From: Granulicella sp.
GTDB taxonomy: Bacteria > Acidobacteriota > Terriglobia > Terriglobales > Acidobacteriaceae
Direction: 5' to 3'
DNA length: 45,998 bases
NCBI GenBank assembly: GCA_003132145.1
Contig: PKWU01000070.1
Span: 1 to 45,998 of the forward strand
In this document: in pieces, positions 32,880-42,136 of the stretch
Layout: every line of letters starts with the position of its first letter
How positions within the stretch are numbered: the first letter of the stretch is position 1
Made by a program: the position numbers and the translations under genes
Notes under the pieces: model-generated
Told to the model about the DNA's origin: nothing
Seen by the model: the letters and a program-made list of their open reading frames with translations, nothing else
Databases searched by the model: none

Positions 32880-33779
32880 TCAGGTGTTGGGGATGAGGGC
32901 CTTGGCGAGGCTTCCGTTGGCGCGGTCGAGGCGTGCAACGGCCGCGGCGCGGTCGAGCGAGAGCACATGCATGGCGATGGCGACCTTGACCGAGCCCGCC
33001 TCGATGAGCAGGCGCGCGGCGGTGGGGCGGTCGCACGCGGTGGCGGCCATCAGGATGCGCTGGGCGCGGTCGATGAGCTTGTCGTTGGTGGGTTTGACGT
33101 TGATCATGAGGTTGCCGTAGACGGCGCCGGTGCGGACCATTACGCCGGTGGAGATCATGTTGAGGACGAGCTTGGTTGCGGTCCCGGCCTTCATGCGCGT
33201 GGAGCCGGTGATGACCTCGGGGCCGGTGACCGGGGTAATGGCGATGTCGGAGTTGCGGGCGACGGGCGAATCGGCGACGCAGGAGAGGCCGATGGTGAGC
33301 GCGGCGAGCGAGCGGGCGTGGAGCAGCGCGCCGAGGACGTATGGGGTGCGACCGCTGGCTGCGATTCCGACCAGAGAGTCCGCGGCGGCGAAGCCTGCGG
33401 CGGCGAGGTCGCGGGCGCCCTCTTCGGCGGAGTCTTCCGAGTGCTCGGAGGATTTGCGCAGGGCAGCATCACCGCCTGCGATCAGTCCCTGCACCAGCGT
33501 GGGCGGGACGGAGAAGGTGGGCGGACACTCGGAGGCGTCGAGCACGCCGAGGCGTCCACTGGTTCCCGCGCCGATGTAGAAGAGACGGCCGCCACGGGTG
33601 AATCGCTCGGCGATGGCGTCGACGGCGCGCGCGATGGCGGGCAACTGCGACTCGACCGCCGTGGCGACGGCCGCATCCTCCCGGTGGATGAGGGCGATCA
33701 TCTCCAGCGTAGAGAGCTCGTCGATGTGCGTGGTGCGCGGGTTGCGTTCTTCGGTGGTGAGGGATGCGAGGTCGGGCAT
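32880..33779 (-). CDS. murQ: N-acetylmuramic acid 6-phosphate etherase
   Basis: 299 aa from ATG 33779 (MPDLASLTTEERNP), matching family length; the frame above is palindromic repeat sequence and is not used. SIS-domain motifs GRLFYIGAGTSGRLGVLDAS and the signature PEVITGSTRMKAGTATKLVL. Splits the lactyl ether of MurNAc-6-phosphate in peptidoglycan recycling, giving GlcNAc-6-phosphate. No anhMurNAc kinase or MurNAc PTS gene adjoins it; the glucokinase-type gene is 8 kb away. Confidence 0.95.
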   Translation of the reverse strand: MPDLASLTTEERNPRTTHIDELSTLEMIALIHREDAAVATAVESQLPAIARAVDAIAERFTRGGRLFYIGAGTSGRLGVLDASECPPTFSVPPTLVQGLIAGGDAALRKSSEHSEDSAEEGARDLAAAGFAAADSLVGIAASGRTPYVLGALLHARSLAALTIGLSCVADSPVARNSDIAITPVTGPEVITGSTRMKAGTATKLVLNMISTGVMVRTGAVYGNLMINVKPTNDKLIDRAQRILMAATACDRPTAARLLIEAGSVKVAIAMHVLSLDRAAAVARLDRANGSLAKALIPNT

Positions 33780-33849
33780 ATAGCTTGATAGTAGCCGGTG
33801 GAAGGTTGCAGGGTGCTGGTTGTTTGTTGAATGTTGTTGGTTATCAGTG

Positions 33850-33963
33850 TGGTTCGCGCAGACGCACAAATGCCCCACCGCTTCGCAAAGATCGTGAAGG
33901 GGATGGGGCACCCGAAAGAAGCAGATTCCTCCCCCTTCGACTTCGCTCAGGGTACGGAATGAC
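33850..33963. repeat. Family B and family A palindromic repeats in tandem
   Basis: GGTTCGCGCAGACGC, then CCCCACCGCTTCGC... ...GGGGATGGGGCACCC (family B, 33872-33914), then GCAGATTCCT...GGTACGGAATGAC (family A, 33921-33963, its loop replaced by CCCCTTCGACTTCGCTCAGG). Fills the space upstream of murQ. Confidence 0.75.
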
Positions 33964-34016
33964 AAACAAATCCGCTACGGAATGACAAAAAAAGCGGCAC
34001 GCGGAGTTGCCGGCGG

Positions 34017-35141
34017 CTATTTGCCGACGACGACGATTTGGAACGAGCCGGGAATCATCGGTGCGCGGGGGCCACGGAATCCGCCAGGCCCGCCGGGACG
34101 GCCAGAACCAGCGGTACCACCGGCAGTGGTTGGTGTCGGCGAGCCGGGTGAGGGCGGTGCAGGCGCAGCGGCGGGCGCGGGAGGCGCTGGCACTGGGCCG
34201 TACTCGGCGGTGATCAGCAGCAAGTGGCCGGTCTTGGTGTCGAGGGTGATGGTCTTGGCGCGCTGCGGCGTGGTGACGGTCTGCTCGACGACAAAGCTGG
34301 TGGGGGAGTTTTCTTTAATGACGGTGAGGGTGCCGTCTCCCTGGGAGCTGAAGGCCTCGTTGGTGGCGGGGTTGAATGTGGCTCCGTCGCAACCCTGGCC
34401 GATGGGCAGATCGGTGATGATATGGCCGTCGGTGGCGGAGAGGATGACCATGTCGTTGTGATCGCGGCAGGCGGCGAAGAGGATGTTGTTCCTGGCGTCG
34501 AGGGCGAGGCCGGCGCAGCCACTGCTCTTGCTGGAGAGGTCGTACTTGCCGACCATCTTCATGGTTGCGGCGTCGATGACGGCGATGGCGGCCTTGTCTT
34601 CGATGTCGACGTAGATCCTGTTCTTGCCGTCGAACTGGCCCTGCTCGGGCGCGCCGCCGATGTCGATGGTGGTGAGGATGGAGCCGTCCTTGTCGTCGAT
34701 GACGGTGATGTTTGGCGTGGAGTGGGAGAGATCGTAGAAGCGGTGGTTCACCGTATCGTTGAGGTAGCCATCGGGATTTCCCTGGACCGGGATGGTCTTG
34801 ATGATGGCGAAGGTCTTGGCGTCGAACATGGTGATGGCGCGCGAGGTGGCGAAGCCGTGGCCGGTGACGTCGTCGACGACCGCGCCGTGCGCGCTGGTGC
34901 CGGGGATGTCGCCGACCTGGGCGAAGGTGTCGAGATTGAAGACACCGATGTGGCCAGCAGGGCCGGAGCGCGCGACGTAGAGGGTGCGGTTGGCGGAGTC
35001 GGCGCCGACGTAGTCCATACCTCCGTCGCCACCGACCTTGACGATCTGGAGGACCTTGTATGGGCCGGACTGCGCGTGGGCAAGAGCGGCGAGTGGAAGC
35101 AGAACGGCGAGAGCGGCGAGTACGAGCAGTTTGCGTGACAT
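34017..35141 (-). CDS. Secreted beta-propeller (YncE/YVTN-type) protein
   Basis: 374 aa. Signal peptide residues 1-24 (LAALAVLLPLAALAHAQ). Repeated blades of about 40 residues with YVTN-like units: NRTLYVARSGPAGHIGVFNL, ITVIDDKDGSILTTIDIGGA, IAVIDAATMKMVGKYDLSS and DGTLTVIKE. The C-terminal 60 residues are Pro/Gly/Ala rich, then a short beta strand. Such proteins bind ligands or surfaces in the envelope; no enzyme motif is visible. AGGAG ten bases before ATG 35141. Confidence 0.8.
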   Translation of the reverse strand: MSRKLLVLAALAVLLPLAALAHAQSGPYKVLQIVKVGGDGGMDYVGADSANRTLYVARSGPAGHIGVFNLDTFAQVGDIPGTSAHGAVVDDVTGHGFATSRAITMFDAKTFAIIKTIPVQGNPDGYLNDTVNHRFYDLSHSTPNITVIDDKDGSILTTIDIGGAPEQGQFDGKNRIYVDIEDKAAIAVIDAATMKMVGKYDLSSKSSGCAGLALDARNNILFAACRDHNDMVILSATDGHIITDLPIGQGCDGATFNPATNEAFSSQGDGTLTVIKENSPTSFVVEQTVTTPQRAKTITLDTKTGHLLLITAEYGPVPAPPAPAAAPAPPSPGSPTPTTAGGTAGSGRPGGPGGFRGPRAPMIPGSFQIVVVGK

Positions 35142-35271
35142 TGAGGTGCGTCTCCTGGTGGTTCTATGAACTTTGCGGCGTGCTGGAGACTGAGTATAGG
35201 CTTGCCAACCTTAAGCGCGCGTGAATCTGCTGCCGCGCGCGGAGCAGATGCAGGAGCATTCGAGAAATGCT

Positions 35272-36099
35272 CTAGTTTTCGGAGGGCTTTTCGATGTGGT
35301 CGATGACCAGGTTGGTGGAGGGGATCGTCAGGGGTTCGAGGCGCAGGCCAAGGGTGTTGAGGTCCCAGTGGGTGTCGGGACCGTCGGCGGGGTCGTAGTC
35401 ATAGGGCAGGACGATGTCGTAGTGGCCCGTGAGGCCGGTCTTGTCGATGATGGGATGTCCGGCCGAGCCTCTGCTCAGCTCCCCGGAGAGATCGGCCATG
35501 GTGGCGTTGTAAACGTGGATCTCGGGCGGGCCGCCGCGCCTGCGGGGGACCACGACGCCGCCGTCGGGCAGCTTCATGCCGGGTGGCAGAGTGGCGCCGG
35601 GCGCGGATAGGGTGAGGTGCGGGCCGCGCTTGCCGACCACCAGCGCGAAGCCGGCAATGGTCGAAGGAACCCGGTGAGCGACCAGCTTGCAGCGGTCGGC
35701 GAGCATGGACTGAAGCATCTGCTGGAGGAGGATCTGCTGCCCCGGCTTCAGGTCTCTCTGCCGCGTCCACTCGGGCAGATCGGCGTCCGAGACCTTGGCC
35801 GTGATGTCGTAGGGATCGTGGAAGAGCCAGGAGGGACCGCCCTGAATGCGGTTTTCCCAATTCCAATCGTTCTGCGGGAAGTAGGCGTCCTGGATGATTA
35901 CCGAGATCGAATTTCCGGTGCGGTAGCCGTCCGGCAGGATCGACAAGCCGCCCAGTGGGGGACTGCCAGGCTGACTGGGGCGGATGGAGACGACCTCGAA
36001 GGCGAGGGGCTTGGCGGGAGCAGGAGCGGGAGTTGGAATTGATTGTCCGAAAGCAGTGGCGCAGGTCAGCAGGGCGGTGGTGACGATTCTCCGTAGCAC
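35272..36099 (-). CDS. TIGR03435-type protein (Acidobacteria-expanded family)
   Basis: 275 aa from GTG 36099, picked because GAGGAG lies seven bases upstream; the frame continues above it through palindromic repeats. Signal peptide (IVTTALLTCATAFGQ). Family marks: FEVVSIRPSQ, LLQQMLQSMLADRCKLVAHR, GFALVVGKRGPHL and the ending KTGLTGHYDIVLPYDYDP. Members are numerous in Acidobacteria, often secreted and of unknown function. It supports the phylum assignment. Confidence 0.85.
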   Translation of the reverse strand: MLRRIVTTALLTCATAFGQSIPTPAPAPAKPLAFEVVSIRPSQPGSPPLGGLSILPDGYRTGNSISVIIQDAYFPQNDWNWENRIQGGPSWLFHDPYDITAKVSDADLPEWTRQRDLKPGQQILLQQMLQSMLADRCKLVAHRVPSTIAGFALVVGKRGPHLTLSAPGATLPPGMKLPDGGVVVPRRRGGPPEIHVYNATMADLSGELSRGSAGHPIIDKTGLTGHYDIVLPYDYDPADGPDTHWDLNTLGLRLEPLTIPSTNLVIDHIEKPSEN

Positions 36100-36233
36100 G
36101 GGTTTCTCCTCGGGGAGATGGTACACCCGATGGCGGGAGACAAATGCGGGGGTCCCTCCGCTGCGCCGCTCACGGTGAAACTGTGAGCGGCTTCGGTCGG
36201 GATGACGGTGAGTTGAGGTTGGACGAAGAAGAT

Positions 36234-36297
36234 GGTTCGCGCAGACGCGAATGCCCACCTTAGCGACGATGAAGCTGTCGCGAAGATGGGGCACCCG
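36234..36297. repeat. Family B palindromic repeat
   Basis: GGTTCGCGCAGACGC as at 33850, then CCCACCTTAGCGAC, loop GATGAAGCT, GTCGCGAAGATGGG and GCACCC (36254-36296). Confidence 0.8.
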
Positions 36298-36320
36298 GTT
36301 TTGTGGCGGACTGATGGAAA

Positions 36321-36350
36321 GCAGATTCCTTCGCTACGCTGCGGAATAAC
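36321..36350. repeat. Family A palindromic repeat
   Basis: GCAGATTCCTTCGCTACGCT, then GCGGAATAAC; last G of the usual GGAATGAC has changed. Confidence 0.8.
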
Positions 36351-36387
36351 AAAAAATGATCTGCTGCGGAAGCACAAATACTCTGCA

Positions 36388-37002
36388 TTACTTGCCTTGG
36401 GCGGTGGCGAAGCGCTTGTTGATCTCGTCCCAGTTGACGGTGTTCCACCAGGCGGCGAGGTAGTCGGCGCGGCGGTTCTGGTACTTGAGGTAGTAGGCGT
36501 GCTCCCAGACGTCGTTGCCGAGGACGGGGTAGAGGTCCTCGGAGAGGGGCGAGTCCTGATTGGCGGTGGTGACGATCTTGAGCTTTCCGGCCTGGAAGAC
36601 GAGCCATCCCCAGCCAGAGCCGAACTGCTTGGCGGTGGTCTCGTTGAAGAGCTTTTTGAAGCTCTCGAAGTCGCCGAAGTCGGCCTTGATCTGGGCTGCG
36701 ATGGCGCCCGAGGGGTCGCCTCCGCCGGCGGGCTTCATGATCTGCCAGAACATGCTGTGGTTGACGTGTCCGCCGCCGGAGTTCTGGACGATCTTGCGGA
36801 TGTCTTCGGGGATGGCGGAGAGGTGCCGGATGAGGTCTTCGGGGGATTTGGCGGCCAGCTCGGGGTGCTTCTCGATGGCGGCGTTGAGATTGGTGACGTA
36901 GGTATGGTGATGCTTGTCATGGTGCAGCTTCATGGTCGCCTCGTCGATGTGGGGCTCGAGGGCGTTGTAGGCGTAAGGCAAAGGTGCGAGTTCGTAGGCC
37001 AC
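36388..37002 (-). CDS. Fe/Mn superoxide dismutase
   Basis: 204 aa from GTG 37002, with AGGAG eight bases upstream. Metal ligands and family motifs: His in [25 protein letters not shown], and [15 protein letters not shown] near the end. Converts superoxide to peroxide and oxygen. The active-site context GSGWGWLVF plus [14 protein letters not shown] does not by itself fix iron versus manganese, so no single symbol is given. No signal peptide, so cytoplasmic. Confidence 0.95.
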   Translation of the reverse strand: MAYELAPLPYAYNALEPHIDEATMKLHHDKHHHTYVTNLNAAIEKHPELAAKSPEDLIRHLSAIPEDIRKIVQNSGGGHVNHSMFWQIMKPAGGGDPSGAIAAQIKADFGDFESFKKLFNETTAKQFGSGWGWLVFQAGKLKIVTTANQDSPLSEDLYPVLGNDVWEHAYYLKYQNRRADYLAAWWNTVNWDEINKRFATAQGK

Positions 37003-37186
37003 TTTGGTTTCTCCTGTCGATGATGATGCGAATGGTGGAACTGCTCTTCGTGCTATTGGATGCAAGGGAGCGGGCGACGGTGCGGGGGAGTTTCGGTTTC
37101 CGGATGTTGCGCGACCAGGATGGAGGTTGGCTTGTACACTATAAGGAAGCGCGTTAACAGATCAAGACAAGGGACAAGGGAAGAAA

Positions 37187-39187
37187 ATGAGCGATCGGCA
37201 GAACGAACTGGACCAGCTTTCCATCAACACATTGCGTTTTCTGGCTGTGGACGGAGTAGAAAAGGCCGGGTGCGGCCATCCGGGAGCGCCGCTGGGCTGC
37301 GCGCCGATTGCGTATCTGCTGTATCACAAGCTGATGAAGCACGACCCGGCTGCGCCGAAGTGGATCGACCGCGACCGGTTTGTGCTGTCGAATGGACATG
37401 CGTCGATGCTGCTGTATGGCTCGCTGCACCTGTCTGGGTACGACCTGCCGATGGCGCAACTGGAGCAGTTCCGGCAGTGGGGATCGAAGACGCCGGGGCA
37501 TCCGGAGTACGGCGAGACGCCGGGCGTGGAGGTGACGACCGGGCCGCTGGGACAGGGCTTCGGCATGGCGGTGGGAATGGCCGCGGCGGAGAAGCATCTG
37601 GCGGCGGTGTACAACCGCGACGGCCATGCGGTGATCGATCACCACACATTCGTGCTGTGCGGCGATGGCGACCTGATGGAGGGCGTATCGCATGAGACGG
37701 CGTCGCTGGCCGGGACGCTGGGTCTGGGCAAGCTGATTGTGCTGTATGACGACAACCTGATCTCGCTGGACGGGCCGACTTCGCTGAGCTACACGGAGGA
37801 CGTGACGCTGCGCTTCGAGGCGTACCACTGGCAGGTGTTGAGCGTGGCCGATGGCAACGACCTGGTGGCGATCGAGGACGCGATCAAGGCGGCGAAGGCG
37901 GACACGACGCGGCCGACGCTGATCCGGGTGCGCACGGTGATTGGATACGGAAGCCCGAAGGCGGGGACGAACAAGGCCCACGGCGAGGCGTTGGGAACGG
38001 AGGCGGCGCGGGAGACCAAGAAGAACCTGGGCTGGCCCGAGGACAAGAATTTTTATGTGCCGGAAGAGGCGCGGGCGAACTGGAACACGGTGAAGCCGAA
38101 GGGCGAGAAGCTGCACGCGGAGTGGGACGCGCAGTTCGCCGAGTACAAGAAGGCGTATCCCGAGCCGGCGGCGGAGTTTGAGCGCGTGGTTGCGGCGAAG
38201 CTGGCCGAGGGGTGGGAGAAGGCGATTCCGACCTTCCCGTCGGGGCCGGAGGCCAAGAAAGTGGCGACGCGCATCGCTGGCAATGTGGTGATCAACGCAA
38301 TCGCGAAGGCGGTGCCGGAGCTGTTTGGCGGGGCGGCCGATATATCGGCTTCGACCAAGACGAACTTCAAGGACTCGCCCAGCTTCCATGTGGATGCGGC
38401 GGGACGGAACATCTTCTTCGGAGTGCGCGAGTTCGGCATGATGGCGATGGTGAACGGAATCGCAGCGCACGGCGGGTTAATCCCGTTTGGATCGACGTTC
38501 TACGTCTTCTCGGACTACTGCAGGCCGGCGATCCGGCTGGGCTCGCTGATGGGGATCCATGCGCTGTATGTGTTCACGCACGACTCGGTGGGTCTGGGCG
38601 AGGACGGGCCGACACACCAGCCGATCGAGCAACTGATGAGCATGCGCGCGATGCCGGTGCTGACGGACTTTCGTCCGGCGGACGCAAACGAGACGGCGGC
38701 GTGTTGGCGGCTGGCGCTGGAACGCAAGGGACCGAGCTTCATGGCGCTCTCGCGGCAGGACCTGCCAGTGCTGGATGCGGCGCTGGCGTTTGCGGGCGTG
38801 CCGAAGGGCGCGTATTCGAGGACGCCGGAGGTGACGAAGCCGGATGTGATTCTGCTGGCGGCGGGCTCCGAGGTGGTGACCTGCCTGACGGCGGCTGCGG
38901 AGCTGAAGGCGGCGGGGATCGCGGCAAAGGTGGTGTCAATGCCGAGCTTCCGCATCTACGACGAGCAGAGTGCTGCGTACAAGGCTGAGCTGCTGCCCGA
39001 GGGGACGCCGAAGGTGTCGCTGGAGGCGGGCGCGACGATGGGCTGGTGGAAGTACGTGGGCCACAACGGCGCTGTGATCGGGATCGACCGGTTCGGCGCG
39101 TCGGCTCCGGGGCCGATTGCGATGGAGAAGCTGGGAATCAGCGTGGCCAATGTTGTGGAGCACGCGAAGAAGCTGGTGAAGAAGTAA
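37187..39187 (+). CDS. tkt: Transketolase
   Basis: 666 aa. Thiamine diphosphate site LCGDGDLMEGVSHE with GDG and the family N-terminal GCGHPGAPLGCAPIAYLLYH, SNGHASMLLYGSLHL, TTGPLGQGFGMAVGMA; catalytic Glu in FFGVREFGMMAMVNG and YVFTHDSVGLGEDGPTHQP in the pyrimidine domain. Moves two-carbon units between sugar phosphates in the non-oxidative pentose phosphate and Calvin-type routes. First gene of a plus-strand run with a small protein, rpiA, pgl and glk. SD GGGAAG lies close to the ATG. Confidence 0.97.
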   Translation: MSDRQNELDQLSINTLRFLAVDGVEKAGCGHPGAPLGCAPIAYLLYHKLMKHDPAAPKWIDRDRFVLSNGHASMLLYGSLHLSGYDLPMAQLEQFRQWGSKTPGHPEYGETPGVEVTTGPLGQGFGMAVGMAAAEKHLAAVYNRDGHAVIDHHTFVLCGDGDLMEGVSHETASLAGTLGLGKLIVLYDDNLISLDGPTSLSYTEDVTLRFEAYHWQVLSVADGNDLVAIEDAIKAAKADTTRPTLIRVRTVIGYGSPKAGTNKAHGEALGTEAARETKKNLGWPEDKNFYVPEEARANWNTVKPKGEKLHAEWDAQFAEYKKAYPEPAAEFERVVAAKLAEGWEKAIPTFPSGPEAKKVATRIAGNVVINAIAKAVPELFGGAADISASTKTNFKDSPSFHVDAAGRNIFFGVREFGMMAMVNGIAAHGGLIPFGSTFYVFSDYCRPAIRLGSLMGIHALYVFTHDSVGLGEDGPTHQPIEQLMSMRAMPVLTDFRPADANETAACWRLALERKGPSFMALSRQDLPVLDAALAFAGVPKGAYSRTPEVTKPDVILLAAGSEVVTCLTAAAELKAAGIAAKVVSMPSFRIYDEQSAAYKAELLPEGTPKVSLEAGATMGWWKYVGHNGAVIGIDRFGASAPGPIAMEKLGISVANVVEHAKKLVKK

Positions 39188-39220
39188 GAGATTGTCCGGG
39201 GCAGCGGAGGAGAGGCAAAA

Positions 39221-39250
39221 GCAGATTCCTCCGCTGCGCTACGGAATGAC
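39221..39250. repeat. Family A palindromic repeat in the tkt-rpiA gap
   Basis: GCAGATTCCTCCGCTGCGCT and ACGGAATGAC; a partial second GCGGAATGAC follows at 39261. Confidence 0.85.
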
Positions 39251-39290
39251 AAGCAAAAGCGCGGAATGACAAATCATTCGGAGCAGGGCG

Positions 39291-39437
39291 ATGGTAGAGA
39301 CAGAGCGCGAGATTCTGCGGGAGAAGAATGAGGAGGCGAAGCTGGGCGAGCGGAAGCCGTTCGATTCTTCGCTGCAGGCGACGTACGAGGACAGCGTTGT
39401 TCCCGATAACGATTGGGAGCATGAGGATTCGGAGTAG
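39291..39437 (+). CDS. Small acidic protein in the pentose phosphate operon
   Basis: 48 aa, MVETEREILREKNEEAKLGE then RKPFDSSLQATYEDSVVPDN and DWEHEDSE. GGAG lies seven bases before ATG 39291, and the stop is 29 nt before rpiA. About a third Asp/Glu, no Cys, no membrane segment; the first half could be a helix. I recognise no family. The good SD and the operon position favour a real gene, but codon evidence is thin at this length. Confidence 0.5.
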   Translation: MVETEREILREKNEEAKLGERKPFDSSLQATYEDSVVPDNDWEHEDSE

Positions 39438-39466
39438 GGCGGCGCTGGGTTTTCAAAGGATGTGGA

Positions 39467-40168
39467 ATGACGCAGGATGAGGCGAAGCTGCTGGTTGCGA
39501 AGCGCGCGGTCGAGTTCGTGAAGGACGGGATGGTGGTCGGGCTGGGCACGGGGACGACGGCGACGCTGTTCATTCGCGAGCTGGCGGGGCGTGGGCTGAA
39601 GATTCGCTGCGTTGCTTCGTCGGACGCGAGCCACGCGCTGGCGGCGTCGCTGGGGATGAGCGTGGCGATGCTGACGGAGCTGCCTGAGCTGGATGTGTAC
39701 ATCGATGGGGCCGATGAGATTGCGCGCGTCCCAGGATTGGGATTTGGGCTCATCAAGGGCGGCGGCGGGGCGCTGCTGCGGGAGAAGATTGTGGCCAGTG
39801 CGGCCAAGAGCTTCATTGTGGTGGCCGATTCGACCAAGCTGGTGGAGGTGCTGGGGAAGTTTCCGCTGCCGGTGGAGGTGATTAAAATGGCCCTACCGGT
39901 GGTGCAGCCGAGGCTGGCGGCGCTGGGGCTGAACCCCAAGCTACGGCAGGCGAAGAGCGGCGGCGCGCCATCTGCGATAGCCGGGCCGTATCTGACGGAC
40001 GAAGGCAACTACATTCTGGACTGTGCGTGCGGGCGGATCGACGATCCGCAGCGGACGGCGGCGGCGATTCGCGCGATTGTTGGAGTGGTGGAGCATGGAC
40101 TGTTTCTCGGCATGGCGACGCTGGCGTTGGTGGCGGGCGAGAACGGCGTGAGCGAGGTCCGTCCTTAG
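39467..40168 (+). CDS. rpiA: Ribose-5-phosphate isomerase A
   Basis: 233 aa, normal for RpiA. Motifs VVGLGTGTTATLFIREL, VASSDASHALA, DVYIDGADEIA, LIKGGGGALLREKI and VADSTKLVEVLGKFPLPVEV. Interconverts ribose 5-phosphate and ribulose 5-phosphate. Follows tkt, ahead of pgl in the same direction. The closing EHGLFLGMATLALVAG is the usual C-terminal strand. Confidence 0.97.
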   Translation: MTQDEAKLLVAKRAVEFVKDGMVVGLGTGTTATLFIRELAGRGLKIRCVASSDASHALAASLGMSVAMLTELPELDVYIDGADEIARVPGLGFGLIKGGGGALLREKIVASAAKSFIVVADSTKLVEVLGKFPLPVEVIKMALPVVQPRLAALGLNPKLRQAKSGGAPSAIAGPYLTDEGNYILDCACGRIDDPQRTAAAIRAIVGVVEHGLFLGMATLALVAGENGVSEVRP

Positions 40169-40216
40169 CGATACGTTGCAGTAGCTGCTTGTTGGTTGAA
40201 GACGAGGAGCGCGAGA

Positions 40217-41032
40217 GTGCCACGACCGGTTTCAGTTACCTATAGAGTTTGGCCTACAACTGACGATCTGGCTGCGGCGGCGGCGGAGTTCTTTGCGTCG
40301 GTTGTGTCGGCGGCGGTGCGCGTGCGGGGAGTGGCGCGGGTTGCGCTGTCGGGTGGGACGACTCCGAAGAGAATGTTTGCGCTGCTGGCGGACCGGAACG
40401 CGCCAACCTTCACGCAGGTGCCGTGGGAGCGGTTGCAGATCTTCTGGGTGGATGAGCGGTGCGTGCCGCCGACGGACGCGGAGTCGAACTATCGCATGAC
40501 GGAGGAGGCGATGCTCGAGCATGTGCCTGTGGCGGCGGCGCAGGTCCATCGGATGGAGGGCGAACTCGATCCCGAGGTTGCGGCGGCGCGGTATGAGGCG
40601 GCGATTCGTGCCGCGTTTCGGCTGGAGGGAGCCCAGACTCCGGCGTTCGACCTGGTGCTGCTGGGGTTGGGCGAGGATGGGCATACGGCGTCGCTGTTTT
40701 CGCACACCGAGGCGCTGCATGAGATGGGACGAATCGTCGTTGCCAACCATGTGCTGCAGAAGGAGACGTGGCGGATCACGCTGACCTGGCCTGTGATTCA
40801 GCAGGGGCGCGAGGTGGCGTTCCTGATCGAGGGCGCGGCCAAGGCGCAGGTGGTGCAGGATGTGTTCCTGGGCGCGTACGATCCGGAGGCGAAACCGGCG
40901 CAGATGGTCCGTCCGGCGAGCGGTAGACTGACGCTGTTGCTGGATGCGGCGGCGGCGGAGAAACTGCCACGGCCGGCGGGTTCGGAAGCTGCCGGGACTG
41001 GGTCGTCGTATGTTGCGACGTTGGAGATATAG
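40217..41032 (+). CDS. pgl: 6-phosphogluconolactonase
   Basis: 271 aa from GTG 40217, chosen because GAGGAG is at 40204-40209; a TTG at 40196 without SD is less likely. Motifs VALSGGTTPKRMFALL, IFWVDERCVPPTDAESNYRM, FDLVLLGLGEDGHTASLFSH and RITLTWPVIQQ. Hydrolyses 6-phosphogluconolactone in the oxidative pentose phosphate pathway. The C-terminal region after residue 250 is longer than in most relatives and Ala/Gly rich. Its stop is followed at once by the glucokinase ATG. Confidence 0.95.
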   Translation: MPRPVSVTYRVWPTTDDLAAAAAEFFASVVSAAVRVRGVARVALSGGTTPKRMFALLADRNAPTFTQVPWERLQIFWVDERCVPPTDAESNYRMTEEAMLEHVPVAAAQVHRMEGELDPEVAAARYEAAIRAAFRLEGAQTPAFDLVLLGLGEDGHTASLFSHTEALHEMGRIVVANHVLQKETWRITLTWPVIQQGREVAFLIEGAAKAQVVQDVFLGAYDPEAKPAQMVRPASGRLTLLLDAAAAEKLPRPAGSEAAGTGSSYVATLEI

Positions 41033-42061
41033 ATGATTCTTGCGGGCGATGTCGGCGGTACGAAGGTGCATCTTGCGATTTACAGCAACGAGTGCGGGCG
41101 GCTGAAGGCGGTTCGCGAGCGGAAGTTTCCGGCGTATGAGTTTGCCTCGCTGGACGCGGCGGTGAAGACGTTTCTCGCCGACGGCAGCACAGAAGAGATC
41201 GTTGCGGCGTGCTTTGGCTGTCCTGGGCCGGTGCGCGATGGACGGCTGAGGCTGACCAACCTCGCGTGGACGCTGGATGCGCGCGAGCTGGCGAGCGCGC
41301 TCTCGATCGAGACTGTCTTTCTCATCAACGACCTCGAAGCGAACGGGTACGGGATTCCCGAGCTTGCGGCGGAGAGCGTGGAGACACTGCAAGCGGGCGA
41401 TGCGTCGGCGGTGGGCAACCGCGGGCTGATTGCGGCAGGGACGGGGCTGGGCGAGGCGCTGCTGATCTGGGACGGCGAGGCGCATCGGCCGATTGCGTCG
41501 GAGGGCGGGCACTGCGACTTTGCCGCACGGACCGGGCGCGAGATCGCGCTGCTGGAATATCTGCGGCGCAAATTGGGCGGGCGCGTGAGCTGGGAGCGGG
41601 TTGTTTCTGGGTTGGGGATACAGAACATCTATGCGTTTCTGCGCGATGTGGAGAAGATCGACGAGCCGGAGTGGTTGCGCGAGCGGATGGCGGAGGAGGA
41701 CCCGAACGCGGTGATTGGCCGCTGCGCCGAGGATGGGTCGAGTGAGCTGTGCCGCGAGACGATGCAGACGTTCGCGGCGGCGTACGGCGCGGAGGCGGGA
41801 AACATCGCGCTGAAGGTGCTGGCGACGGGCGGGATGTATCTGGGCGGAGGGATCGCGCCGAAGGCTCTGAAGACGTTGAAGACGGGCGGATTTATGCGGG
41901 CGTTTCTGGACAAGGGGCGGCTGTCTCCGCTGCTGGAGTCGATTGCGGTGCGGGTGATTCTGGATGAGAGCTGCGCGCTGCTGGGCGCGGCGGCGTACGC
42001 GGCGGCGCGCGCGGCGGAGATCACAGGCCACTCGGAGCGGGCGGCGACGGCGCAGGACTGA
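41033..42061 (+). CDS. glk: Glucokinase
   Basis: 342 aa of the bacterial glucokinase family. Phosphate-1 motif LAGDVGGTKVHLAIY, sugar site FLINDLEANGYGI and SEGGHCDFAARTG, adenosine region VLATGGMYLGGGIAPK. Makes glucose 6-phosphate from glucose and ATP, the entry substrate for the pathway encoded by the preceding genes. ATG abuts the pgl stop (TAG ATG), implying coupled translation. Cytoplasmic. Confidence 0.95.
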   Translation: MILAGDVGGTKVHLAIYSNECGRLKAVRERKFPAYEFASLDAAVKTFLADGSTEEIVAACFGCPGPVRDGRLRLTNLAWTLDARELASALSIETVFLINDLEANGYGIPELAAESVETLQAGDASAVGNRGLIAAGTGLGEALLIWDGEAHRPIASEGGHCDFAARTGREIALLEYLRRKLGGRVSWERVVSGLGIQNIYAFLRDVEKIDEPEWLRERMAEEDPNAVIGRCAEDGSSELCRETMQTFAAAYGAEAGNIALKVLATGGMYLGGGIAPKALKTLKTGGFMRAFLDKGRLSPLLESIAVRVILDESCALLGAAAYAAARAAEITGHSERAATAQD

Positions 42062-42136
42062 ACAAGAGGCTTAACCCCGATCGCCACCGATAAACCGATA
42101 CGACTCAAGAATGCTCGGTTGTAGTAAAAAGGCACC

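Noticed and set aside
33780..33965. Longer MurQ N-terminus
   Set aside because: The extra 62 codons are palindromic repeats (families A and B) with no resemblance to MurQ, and ATG 33779 gives the family length.
40232..42031. 599-aa minus-strand reading frame
   Set aside because: Antisense of pgl and glk; Arg-rich with no domain, while the plus-strand genes are clear.
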